DNA of 64,000 bases from Paramacrobiotus metropolitanus (lineage: Eukaryota > Tardigrada > Eutardigrada > Parachela > Macrobiotidae). A program made the position numbers and the translations under genes. Below, one piece after another: positions 36,652 to 48,165 of this stretch; the stretch's first letter is position 1, and every line of letters starts with the position of its first letter. The notes under the pieces were generated by a model. It made no database searches and was not told the DNA's origin. It worked only from the letters and a program-made list of their open reading frames with translations. Location of the stretch: the NCBI RefSeq assembly GCF_019649055.1, contig NW_026570224.1, positions 744,001-808,000 on the forward strand. The letters are read 5' to 3'.

Positions 36652-38001
36652 CCTGGTTGCAGGTTGCTTAAATCAAATTCAATGACAGATTTCTCCTAGA
36701 TATGGGTCGGTCAGTTTTTGGGCATTGCACGCTCGCAGACTCAAAACAAATAAAGTTCCAGGGAACTTCGACGCGAACAAAAACAATCCCGAGAAAGCGA
36801 TAATAATCTAAGATTTCTTTTCGACTTCCGTTCCATAACATCAGTTTCTTATCCGTCCTGGAAGCTGAAACAAAACGATCTTAATTATCAAACACACAAA
36901 AAGGAATGAGGGTCGTAAGCGGCTAAAGTAAATAACTGGCAAATAATAATTCGGCCAAAATCTGAAATCAACTCACGCCAAGTTCAAACTTGTTATGGAG
37001 TACCAGTAGGGATCATCGATTCATCATATGGTTTATTACGAAGCGCAAGCTAAATCAAATCGTTTTTCGGGGGCGCAAGATAAACCAAAGCGCAATCAGA
37101 GACAAACTAAACACTGAAAGGGGCACAGTTGATCAAAAGTTATCACGTCGAGTCTTCGACACTTCTACATAAGTCCTCAAAAGCAGATAAAGCAAAACTG
37201 GCCAAAAACTAAAAATCATAACAAATTTTGTTGGCACGCCAACAGAATAGTCCCAAACCCGTCAACAGCCACCGTAACATCAAACCGCAAGCTGCCAACT
37301 TGCAAAGCTCGCCATATGGCAGACGCCACGTCAGTTGGGCCAACTTTTGTTGATGTCGAAGAAGTTCCGAATTTCGAATCTTCGAAGGAATAAGTTTCCT
37401 TTATTTATTTGCTGGGTTTATAATTTGCTTGTTGAAAAAATATTTATCACAAAATTTTGACACTATAATAACTACATAAGTACTAGTAGTGTAACTACTG
37501 TTTATTGGTTATTAAAATTAAATTGGCCGGCATAATGATCACTGGCTTCAATAATTATGCTATGGCAGGCAGGTTCAAAGGGAGCGGTGCGGTCACATGT
37601 ACCATAACCATGGACTATAGACTTCCGCAAGCGGGTGCGTTTCAGAAGGGGAAATCTTCCAACGTAACATCCTACTGTGGCAGGGCAGCTCGGAATGTGC
37701 ACTCGCTGAGTCGCCAGTGGAATGTGAATGCCACTCATATTTTTATTAGTGCGGATTTATATAAATTTACTTTTTACAGATAAAATTAAAATTTAAAAGT
37801 TTCGGATGCGCTAGCGCCGATTGTGTAACAGTTTTGTTCGAGACTTCAAGCTACTGATTTGTTGAAAACATAACGGATTTTGTTAACATTGATACGAGAA
37901 ATTAGATTTGGAGTGACTTGTGCGGTATCTGCAAACGCTGTGGTGCCACTGTACAAGGGTTCCCGGCATACCTTCGTCGTACTTTTTGAGTTATTTTGAA
38001 A
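36652..38001. other. divergent promoter region of SYVN1 and DDX24
   Basis: About 1.35 kb between two genes read away from each other. No convincing gene inside; open stretches such as 37505-37783 (+) lack homology and a good start context. Confidence 0.5.
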
Positions 38002-40783
38002 ATGTCGAAGAGAAAATCTGGAAAAGTCAGTTTTGATGGGCTATGGACACCGGTAGCGGTGGATGAGCAGTTCATCCTGGAGAATGGGACAAGCATACGT
38101 CTTTCCGAATTGGTGGATTTTGAAGAGATGACCGATTATCACATCGAAGGCAAACCGACCAAAACATCAGCTAAGAAGAAAGACACCAAAGATACTAAGA
38201 AAAACGAAAAACGGAAGCGTGAAAAGAGCAAAGAATCTGCGAGGAAAAAAATAAAGGCTTTAGACGGAGCGGAAGAAAAAACGGATGATCAGAATCTTCA
38301 GAGTGAAGTGAAAGAGATAACCAATGAAGCACTCACTGACAGTATATCACCGGTGAAAACTGGTGTTGAAAAAAAGGCGAAAATATCCTCCAACCCGGAA
38401 GGGGTTAAGTCGAAAGAGAAACTTTCAAGGAAGAAAATCAAAACATCGCAAAAGCAGAGTGTGAGTATTGAAGAAGTTGAAGTTAAAACTACCGGGAAAA
38501 ATAAGAAGAAGAAGAAAGCCAAGAAAGTTTCGGAATCCGTTCAGCAAGCTACGGACGATGAGATCGCGGTTCCAATAGATTCGGCGATGAGTATGTCCGA
38601 ATGGGAACAGCTGCACGTACAGTCCAATATTTTGAAAGCTCTTTCGGAGCTGAATTTCACCAGTCCGACACCCATTCAGAAACAATGTTTGCCGCCAGCC
38701 ATTGTCAGTAGGAAAGACGTCGTTGGTGCTGCAGAAACCGGAAGCGGGAAAACGCTAGCATTCGGGATTCCATTGGTGCAGAATATTTTGGAGGATAAAA
38801 ACAATGAAGAACAAAAGACCGGAATTAAAAAGATATTACGGGGCATTGTGATCACGCCGACGCGGGAATTAGCCGTGCAGATTCGCAAACATCTCCAGTC
38901 TATCACGAAGTATGCAAATGTTTCCATCTGTTTGGTTGTGGGAGGCATGTTCAAGGTAAGTCTCTGCAACAGTCCTTCAGATTTTATGAGTTTATTTTTT
39001 TTTTGCAGAAGGTTCCATTCTTGTCGCCACTAAAATATTTCTTGTAATTTTATTTTTTAAAATTCAGTATTTGGGAATTTCGTATTGATTCTGTTTTTTA
39101 TTAGCAATGAGTTAATGCATTTTCTTAGCTATAAATTATTAATTTTCCAGGAGAAACAAGAGCGCTTATTAAATCGCCAACCGGATATTCTTATTGCCAC
39201 TCCTGGTCGCTTGCACGACCTTATCAAGAGCGGAACTCCGTATCTGCAGAATCTGGCAACAGTGCGATATCTGGTGATTGACGAGGCAGATCGAATGGTG
39301 GAGCAGGGTCATTTTCATGAACTGACCAGCATCATGGAGAGGTTGAATGAAGATGCCAGGTTGGCATCCAAAAGACAGAATTTCGTGTTTTCTGCCACAT
39401 TGTGCCTGAATGCCGCAGCAGTGGTCGAGCGGCATAGGAAAGTCAGAGAGGGCAAGGATGAGGAAATTAATAAGTTAACCCATCTCACTAAATTCATTGG
39501 CCTGAAAAGTAATGCTGCCGTGGTAAACTTGAGCAGACCCAAGGGAATTGCGGACAGTTTAGTCGAAAAACGGCTTCCTTGTCCCAGCGATAAGGAAAAG
39601 GATTATTATTTTTATTACCTGTTGATGACGGAAGCTATGGGCAGAACTTTGGTGTTCTGCAATAGTTTGGATTGTGTTCGAAGACTTTACGGTGTTTTTT
39701 CGTATCTTTTATCGGGTGAGTGGATTAATCTTTATTTCATTCTCATATTTTATTTTACAAATTATCCATTATTGGACCTCTGACTGTGTCCGTTTGGGTT
39801 TTGCCGGTGTTATGGCAGCGACGATTTCTTAAAGTTACAGTACAACCAGTGATATTGGTTTATTTGTAGAAACTAATTGCTTTTTGTGTTCCTTTATAGA
39901 GACTAATCGCTCACCTCTTGTTCTTCATGCCGGTATGCATCAGAAACAACGTTTGAAGAATCTTGAACGATTTCATGCGAATCCACGAGGCGTACTCTTG
40001 GCTTCGGATGTGGCATCCCGAGGATTAGATATTCCCGACGTCCAGTATGTTATTCACTACCAAGTGCCGCAGAATCCCGATCTGTATGTACATCGTAGCG
40101 GTCGGACAGCACGATCGTTCAAAGTTGGAAACAGTGTGCTGCTGTTGGATCCGTCAGATGTTAAATCTTATAACGATATTCTGAGAAACCTTAAACGAGA
40201 GGAAGACTTTTCACGTATTGATGTGGATATGAAAATTCTGCATTTTGCCAAACAGCGCGTTGATTTAGCACGGAAGATAGATGCAGGTTTGTTAGTCTCA
40301 TAATGTGCCACTTCACGTTTGCCGCGAAATGTTTCTTTCTACTAACAGGATTAATGTTTAAAGGTGTGCTAACTCAGACAACCTGGCATCTGTTCCTTTA
40401 AAATACACTAAGTTGTCAGTAGCATAATTGCTTTTGTTCTGTAATACAAATTTCCAAATTTTATAGTTGAACATGGGCTGCGGAAACATTCATCTAAAGA
40501 TGAATGGTTTATCAAAGCTGCAGAGGATGCGGGATTGGAGCTGGATGATAGTGATGTTAGGAAGTTGGATATCCAGACTCACTCTTCGCGAAAGGGTCAG
40601 TCAAGGGAAGCAAAATCTTTGAAGGATCAGTTGAAAAGGATGCTTGCTCAACCTATCAAGATTAACATGCCTGGATTTTCGTTGAAATATCCCACTGTAA
40701 ATTTTGCCTACAAACAGTTGGGTTTGGATAACTCGCCGAGCGTTCAGACGAAGGGAAAACCTGTTGCTGATCAAAGGGTTTAG
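38002..40783 (+). CDS. DDX24: DEAD-box RNA helicase DDX24 / Mak5-like
   Basis: Nucleolar ATP-dependent RNA helicase, implicated in 60S ribosome biogenesis (yeast Mak5). Four exons join in phase: 38002-38955, 39151-39715, 39900-40286 and 40467-40783, giving 740 residues. The N-terminal ~190 residues are Lys-rich and start with the Mak5-type segment DGLWTPVAVDE and FEEMTDYHIEG. Helicase motifs follow in order: Q motif FTSPTPIQKQ, Walker A AAETGSGKT (about residue 245), PTRELAVQ, TPGR, DEADRM (family-specific form of DEAD), SAT, then HAGMHQKQRLKNLERF, ASDVASRGLDIP, and HRSGRTAR. The phrase VVDEADRMVEKGHF of human DDX24 is matched by VIDEADRMVEQGHF, which separates it from other DEAD-box families. 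The ATG at 38002 is the first in frame. Confidence 0.94.
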
Positions 40784-41135
40784 CTAAGTACTTACTTCGT
40801 GCGTACATACTATTGACTGATTCCCACCAGATGTGAGACACTGTAATGACTTTACGTTACTAAATTTGTTTGTTATTCGTCGAAATTTGTTGGTTTTGCT
40901 GACATCAACATCCCGGGTTGCCCTTTTGCTCTACAGACTTGACAGAAATGCCGTGTCGAAATCGGTGCCTGAAATATTATAATCATCTTTATTAGAAATT
41001 TCAGAAAGACATCGATCATTAAAGGCAGACTGCCGTTATCGAAACTACTCCATTTAATACAATATCACAAGTTGCGTAGCATATCAGGAATGAACTAACA
41101 ATAAGCGCAGCATGGATGGTTAAAAATACTTTTTC
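40784..41135. other. convergent 3' spacer DDX24 / MCTP
   Basis: 352 bp between the ends of two convergent genes. No feature seen. Confidence 0.5.
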
Positions 41136-44100
41136 TCATCGAACTCCTTGTCCACGAGTGAGTGTCCCGTTAGTGGACACAATACCTACAGCAGCTTGAT
41201 TTGGAACGTCTCTTGGACGAAGTTCTTTGTAAGTTTTAATTTCTTCATTCGTGAATACGCGGGACAATAAATCCAGTATCTCGTTATTGCCCAAAGCGTT
41301 GGGGTTCCGTATCTTTTTTGTGAATTTGTTGACTCCCCAAATCAGCAGCAGTAAACGGATTGGAATGAAATACAGTACCACGGTGGCCGCAGTGAGCAGA
41401 ATTATAGTGAAATATGATATCCACGGCACCGTAAAGTCAAATGTGTTGGATATTCTCTCAGCCAAATCACCCACGAATCCCATAAGATTTTGTACGACTT
41501 TAAGCTGCTCTTGTGCCACGCGCATGCGGCTCATTAAGGTCACACTGGATGTTTTGCTGCTGCCAGAAAGGGATCGAACGGTATCGTCTTCCTCATCGTC
41601 CGAATCAACTTTTTGGTCTAAGTAGTCGGCTAGCTCATCATCGCGCGGATCGCGGGTGTATGTCGAAGATAAAAAGTTTAATTTAAGGAAGTATAATAAA
41701 AATATCCCCACCAATCCCGCAGGTACCATCCACATTTCGAAAAAATACACAGTCAGAAGATAACAGATAAAAACAGTCATGGAACGAACTCGTGATTCCC
41801 AGTTAAAACAGCTTTGTAAAAAGTGGCCAAATTCTAGAGCCGGTAACATAATGCATTTCAAGCGCGTAATATTCCGAACGAAAACCTAGGATCAAAAATG
41901 TGCATATTTAACCAAATGTTAACATGTTAACATGTTATTTTAACATGTTAACTATTTATGTTAACTATTTTTTTTAATATTTAACCAAATGTTAACTATT
42001 TACTTATTTACGTAATGGAAAGGTTCGCATTATGCTCGTACAGAATATGGATTTCCAATGCCGATAACTTAAGCCACAATATTAAATTAACTGTCATATA
42101 TATTACATTACCGCCACCGGCACGACAGGCAGTGTCGTCTTATAGTGTCACAATATCCTGTAGATAATTGAAAGCAGTTTCTCTTTATATTTTTTACCTG
42201 TGTTTTAAATTTCCCCTCATGTTTATCAAAGTAAACTTCCTTGGGATGAAGAGTGCGAAAAGCGGCTCGAAAGGGATTATAGATCATCTCCATTTCCAGC
42301 AGAATCGATCCTTTGGCCCGACCTCGCAGCTTTTGATCCTTCAGGGCATACCAACGCCGTTCATTATTTTGTACTCGTAGCAATGGTATTGCGATACGAC
42401 CCAGAAAATCAGATTTTTTGTCTTGGTCCATGTCCATGACTGTGATGTCCAGTACTGCATGGATATCATTCACCGGAAAGGTGAACACGCGGTTCCATTC
42501 CGGGTCGAGTGTCTTGGGCTCGACTTGGGTCTGCAGACGGGCATTAACTAGTTGCAATATGCAGTATGGGTCAGATTTTCCATTTAAATCGGCAGCTCGC
42601 AATGAACATCCTGCAAAGCATAACTGCAAAGCTTAACTAAAAATTGCAGAATAATTTGTGGCCATGGGCAGTAAATGAGGTATCACTGTAACCACCATAA
42701 GACACTTGTTTTATGGATCATGTTACCTTTTTACCACGCTATTTATTTTCCCACATGCTAGTTATTTCCCATGCTAGCAGTAGTCGACTACCTCCATAAA
42801 CCAGTATTAACTGGATAGCGTAGAAATAGTATCTGCTTGTATTCGCAGTAGTATAGTCATTCTGTTAAAAAGAGATGTAGATCATGCATATAAAATGTTA
42901 TCTACGTGTTCGATTCGATTAACAAAAAATGCATATAAAATACTGGAAGCTAAAAGGTGCGCTGTGTGTACGTAAAGCGCCAGGTTCAAGGAGCGCATAT
43001 ATTGATTTCCTAATTAGAAGCTTGTACATTGTTATAAATTCTGGAATGGTATCGAATTTCTTGAAATATGTATGGAAGCTATGTATGCACTCTGTACATT
43101 GGCACGAGATTAGGTTTGCACATCTTTATGGGTTTGCCAGTAGCCATATTTTGACAGTATGTCCTTTTGTGCCATCCTAATTGTTTTAAAGCTGCCTATG
43201 TCTGACAGAGCAGCTAATTTTAGGTCCCTAAGATCTACCATCCCGGTCAACAATAGACGGCAAAATAATTATTGTAAAGTACGTAAATTAGTCTGAACCT
43301 GAACAGGGCTACAAATGATTAATAATAATAAGTCTATGCTGCAACGGTTAATGGTAAAATATTCTAATGGGTTAATTATCATGTACGTACGCTATCGATC
43401 CTGCTTCGTGCAGTCGATCAGGTTTACTGGTGTATGTTAGATCTATGGCAGCAAGCCACAACAAAAGACAAGTAACTGTTTGCCAAAGTAACTCACTGCT
43501 TAACTGTTGACCTTTGAAACTTGTCGCCGGTTTGCCAATTCATGCATAGTATACTATATATACCCGAGCAGATTGTTCAAACTATCTTGCAGCCGCGGTA
43601 CACTTACAGACGTGCATGTGTAGGTAAACATTCTTTTCTAACATTTACCAATGCAGATAAACTGGCTATATATTTCAAGTGTTTTTAGAACTAATGTAGC
43701 AGCACGCACAGCATTACGCAAATTATATTAATGTCATAGTAAGTACACATTTACCTCTGAAAACTTTAACAGTGAGCATGCCAACATCCCCAATATCGGT
43801 CAGGGAATTTTTCCAGCTGTACCTTTCCAGCATGGCTGTCCGCTGCATGCCAGTGCCATTGACACCCTCCTCGCGGGGTGAATCCGTCTCATCGCCCATC
43901 TTGTCGGCCGTCATCTTCCCTCCACTGATCAGCAGCGACAGATGCAGTGATCCACACACTTCCCCCATCTCGTTCCGCACCTCCACCCACATATCTTTCA
44001 TTTTCTCCGCCTCAATCGCCGCCAGATCAATGACGCTCTTCCCGATATAATCATTGCGCATGCCCCGATCCCAATCCCACACCGTGATCTCCACGGTGCG

Positions 44101-44376
44101 GTCATCGGGGTCACAGATGAACAGGTCAAACTGCTCCATCCATTGCGGATTGAGGGTTTTATACGCCACACGGGTTTTATATTTGGCGCTGCCCAGACGG
44201 AATTTGCAGAAGGGATCACTGAGACCGTTGCGGTCCATGGCCGGTAGATCGCGGCCTTCGAAGAGGAAGATGGTCACGCTGTTGATCCATGGTTGCAGAC
44301 CGTATTTTGACTGGCCACGGACGATGGCAGGGGGCGCTTTTTTCTTGGAGGCATCCCCGTTTATTGTTACTTCGGG
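41136..44376 (-). CDS. multiple C2 and transmembrane domain protein (MCTP), C2B-C2C-TM part
   Basis: ER/vesicle membrane protein with Ca2+-binding C2 domains, known from MCTP1/2 to act in synaptic homeostasis. Three certain exons join in phase: 43755-44376, 42198-42610 and 41136-41885. The first holds a C2 domain opening VTIFLFEGRDLPAMDRNG, with GLSDPFCKFRLG, YKTRVAYKTLNPQW and VWDWDRGMRNDYIG; the Ca2+-binding aspartates are present. The second C2 domain opens GMLTVKVFRGCSLRAADLNG with KSDPYC and MDMDQDKKSDFLG. The last exon carries the C-terminal membrane module: LQSCFNWESRVRSM, two hydrophobic hairpins (FEMWMVPAGLVGIFLLYFL and IILLTAATVVLYFIPIRLLL) and IWGVNKFTKKIRNP, all diagnostic of MCTP. 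The usual first C2 domain (C2A) was not found upstream, so the 5' end is incomplete. Confidence 0.88.
41907..42000. repeat. ATGTTAAC tandem/interspersed repeat in MCTP intron
   Basis: The half-palindromic unit ATGTTAAC recurs several times, at first directly in tandem and later spaced by CTATTT runs. It lies in the intron between 41886 and 42197. It looks like a simple-sequence expansion; no function is evident. Confidence 0.7.
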
Positions 44377-46862
44377 CTGCAGAAATAAATCGAGTGTGCG
44401 CAACATACCCACGAAAGTTATGCAAACAGTTTTTGGTATTCCTACTGATACTGGGTGTTGGCATAAGTACTTATTACGATACAATCGTACGCCGACGTGT
44501 GTTGGTGTGTGATGTTCGATGCAAGTTTCATGCAACCGTTTTATCAGAGTAAAATCGGCAATAATCAGCATATTTTCTGACACAATTATATCGGAACATT
44601 CAAACTGATGTTAAAACAATTACAATTGTCTGTGAGTTGAACGGAAAAAATATAAACTTATCACTTTGCGAATTGGTAATTGTGCTGCAATAAGAAAACA
44701 ACTAGTTGCATGTGCCTGTGTGCAGTTGTACTGGATAAAAGATTTCGATTGCGAATGATATTCAAAATTATAATATTATGATAAGTTTTACTTACATGGG
44801 CGGTATAGTACAGTACGGTATGGTGTAGTAAGTTTATTATATCGTTGTATCCATTATTCTTTGGCATGAGTGACGGGCGGGTTGGTGTGACGTAGGCCTT
44901 TGATATACGGTTATGGTTGTATCGTTATTCAAATTTAGCAGGAACTAAAAAAAATTTGTTCGAAAACTGCTATTTTAATTATATGATTTCCTTTCAAATT
45001 TTCACGTGTTCTCGCTCTTTAGCGCAATTATCTAGCAAAATCTTTTGCTCGTGCTCTAGTGTGTAAGTATTGTTTTAATACACATTCTGCATTATTATGC
45101 TTTGATAGATTTTATCGACAAATGAGCATCCACGTTTAGTTGCCATTTCCGTGAGAAGTCATTATAACTGTACAAGGCAATCAAATTACACAAATATATA
45201 TTAATTTTAACTTGCAACAACCGTATATACTTGTAGAGTACATGTGCGTGCCATTTTTGGTATAATGGGAGTGATTACCAAAGCTCGAGATTAATAAAAA
45301 AATTTTGTCGTCATTCCCTTCGGGCTTTCTTAATGCAGCTTTCTGTTCAGCAGATCAGATATTTTGGTCGGTTCTTTGAGTTAAGGCCTGCCAAAATTTT
45401 TTAAGCAAGAAAATCAGTAAAAACCTAATAAAATTTCTAAAAAACGGTAGAATCGAGAGTTTTGTAAGTAAAACTTAAGCTGTGACTATCAGAAATGTAC
45501 AGAACTGTACAGATAAATCGCATTGATATCCGTACCACGTACAATTTACATGCATACTATTTACTGTATTCGCTCGCACATCTTGAACCAGAGTGTGTAA
45601 TGAAAACACGCATTCAATATACACACTAACCGCAAAATGCACGACTACGAAATATTGCTCATTTGGTTTCAAGATGAACAGTTCTTGTGACTTATCCAAT
45701 AAATCAAGACTTTTCATTTAAATGACAGTTCACTCTGAAAAAAAGGTTCTGTAGCTGAAAGCTCGAATTGTCTGTGGTTCATCGCCATCAAGAATATTGA
45801 CGCTGAACGTACCCCTCCAGGCAAACCACAACAAATCAGTTTGTAACTCGTGCTTATACAAAGCTGTATGTTACTGTCTTTCGAGCATAAACATGGTTAA
45901 AAAATTCTTAGAGCTCTAACTTTTTTAATATTCAAGAAGTTCTCCACAGTGATGTTGCAAAGACATCAGAAATTTATCAAATCGCGAATCGCGCATTTGG
46001 CCCGGTTAGTGTGTATATTGAATGCTTTTCCCGTACACACACTCTGTGGTTCAAGATGTGCGAGCGAATACAGTATTTGACACGTAAGTCATACATGCAG
46101 GTTATACACCAATTAACTTATGCTGTTGGATGCTGGACAATCTTATCTTAAATCTTTTATTTTCCTAAAGATGATTTTCATACATATCTTTCACCGTGGG
46201 TTTGTAAAGCTTCTTACGAGTTATATTATATGCGCACTGATTCACGTAGACGCGAACAGTCAAATATGTACCGGTAAACTGCATTTATTCAATTTTATTG
46301 AAGAAGTGGTTTTCATTTATTTTGTTTGAAAACGCTTTAAAGAAATTAGCCAATAATCTGTCTATTACACAGGCCATAATATGAAATAATTAGAGAAGTC
46401 ATAGTCAGAAAAATATTCAACGTTAATTTTGGGTAGATAATTTACAGTTATTACCTAATTTTCTGTGCGATGGTTTGCGAACTTTTGATTCGGTTCTGCG
46501 TGATAATTATAAACTATAACTACGGTATATACACGTAATCGTATTAGGTGAAGTCGAATGCTTTTTAGCCCTCTGCATGTATATTACTCTTTAACTCTTG
46601 CTTTTGATCCACTGCTGGCGCTAACAAAAACGATGGTATTGGTTTGACAGCAACACAAAGATTTTTGCTGCTCTGATAAAGGACTCGATATTTCGTTTAC
46701 TAATTCCCGAACCAGCAACGCTATTGCTAACTGCACTTCATGCAATTCCAGTCAGATGTTTCTTGGTTAACCAGTTGTTATATCCTGATATCCTTCATAA
46801 TCTTTTCATACAAACTTCCGCTTCGATAATTTATTTATTACTCTTGAAAAACTTTTCTGTAC
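44377..46862. other. probable long MCTP intron, contains an inverted-repeat element
   Basis: 2.5 kb of AT-rich DNA without C2-like coding sequence. It separates the certain MCTP exons from a coding exon at 46863-47034 whose phase fits. The stretch includes the terminal-inverted-repeat element at 45562-46075. Confidence 0.45.
45562..46075. mobile_element. ~510-bp element with ~80-bp inverted terminal arms (MITE-like)
   Basis: The left arm at 45562-45640 starts TACTGTATTCGCTCGCACAT and runs to CACACTAACCGCAAAATGC. It is matched in inverted orientation at 45993-46075 with only a few mismatches and small indels. Shared stretches include TCGCTCGCACATCTTGAACC and GCATTCAATATACACACTAA. About 350 bp lie between the arms, with no transposase frame. 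Size and structure fit a non-autonomous DNA transposon or foldback element. No clear target-site duplication was found, so the class is open. Confidence 0.65.
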
Positions 46863-47034
46863 CTCTGTCAGCTGACTTTCCAAAAGTTCCACAACAGTTC
46901 TCTTAGACTCTTTCGCGGATTCGTCACTCTTCTTGGACAAAGCGCTCTTGATTGACTTCATCTGTAAATCTGCTCGAGCAAGCTTAATTTCCAGAGCAAA
47001 TTGTTCTTCAGTACATGAAGTATCTCTTAAACTC
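46863..47034 (-). CDS. coiled-coil exon, probably upstream exon of the MCTP gene
   Basis: A 172-nt open stretch bounded by TTCCTACAG| and GAG|GTACAG. It reads EEQFALEIKLARADLQMKS, then IKSALSKKSDESAKESKRTV and VELLESQLTE: charged, helical and coiled-coil-like. It ends in phase 0, which fits the phase-0 start of the MCTP exon at 44376 (PEVTINGDASKKK). It lies after the stop of the next gene upstream, so MCTP is the natural owner. It shows no C2 features. A separate gene remains possible. Confidence 0.5.
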
Positions 47035-48165
47035 CTGTAGGAAAAAGATATACCAAGTTAGTGCACCAAGTTGAGATGTGCCTTCAAGTCAACCAGTCAT
47101 TCAAGTTAAAAATTAACATGCACTAATTCGTATAAATCTGTTTAAGTATCTGTACAGTACCTACCCCCAAAAGCCGCATACATGTATTTAGAGGTCACAA
47201 AAACCACCATTGTTAGCGGCGCAGGATTTTCGAAGTGAGAATACTGCAGTCTGCACCAAATGATCCATTTAATGAAGATGTTCCCACAATGATCCTTGTA
47301 CATTCATGGTACTGCAGCTGATGGTAAGCGACAGCATGTAACGGTCTATCCGTGGACCATCAGGATTGCAACCGGAAGTTACAAAGATTAGGGTTTAGAC
47401 AAGGCGCCGGAACTGCACGAACTCAACTGACTTCCCAGCTTGGACTACTCCGATAAAAGATTGTTTGATTCGGTCACATTAAACATGCGTACTGCAAGAC
47501 GTTGTGTACTAGTCTAATTATTTACAAGTAAGATCATGAGAGCGGCCCTCGTGCACTTGAGCGCCAAGAACTTGCGAATCGTTACTTTGCCTGCAGCGAT
47601 TGTGCGGTAGGTGTGTATACGGAGCTTGGTGGGTATACGTGTCAATTCCATAAGAAAGCTATACATCCTTTTTAAGCCGTGCTACATTAATGAATGTAGA
47701 AACTATTCTGTTCTCAAAACCGGGGATTGCTGTACAATTAATTATCATGCCTGCATGATGCGTCGTAGATTAAATATAACACCAGTTTTTAATAATTAGT
47801 AGCATCATTGTTTTCTTGAAATTTTGTTAAACTGATATGACTTACACGGGATACACGATCAGAGGTGGCAGTGTTAACGTTGTCAAATATGATACGATAT
47901 GTCCATTTGTTATTTACTAACTTAGATTTCGGAAAGATACCGGCAAATCTTCCGCAAATTGAGGCAGAAAAGTTCCCAAAACGGCAGCAACCAGTAACAC
48001 ATGCTCGTATCGATTGTCACAAGACACAACCAAGCAATCATATATTAATTCTAGTTTTAATTTATTACTTAATTACTTGAATGAAATAAACTTCTAGCAG
48101 AGAAAAATTGGCATTCAACTGATTTAGCCAACTATAGTTGATATTTTCTAAACGTTATTAGCGAA
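47035..48165. other. spacer with no recognised gene
   Basis: 1.1 kb in which the missing 5' exon(s) of MCTP would be expected. I found no C2-like reading on the minus strand. A 24-codon plus-strand reading starting at the ATG at 47536 (MRAALVHLSAKNLRIVTLPA) ends at TAG and is not supported. Confidence 0.4.

Noticed and set aside
37505-37783. 92-codon plus-strand frame before DDX24
   Set aside because: Starts without ATG, lies in the divergent promoter region and shows no recognisable feature.
42983-42997. GGTTCAAGG as a tRNA B box
   Set aside because: No matching A box, acceptor stem or anticodon arm around it; no tRNA could be folded.
47536-47610. Short reading MRAALVHLSAKNLRIVTLPA resembling a mitochondrial presequence exon
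   Set aside because: Followed by TAG with no supported downstream exon on the plus strand; too short to call.
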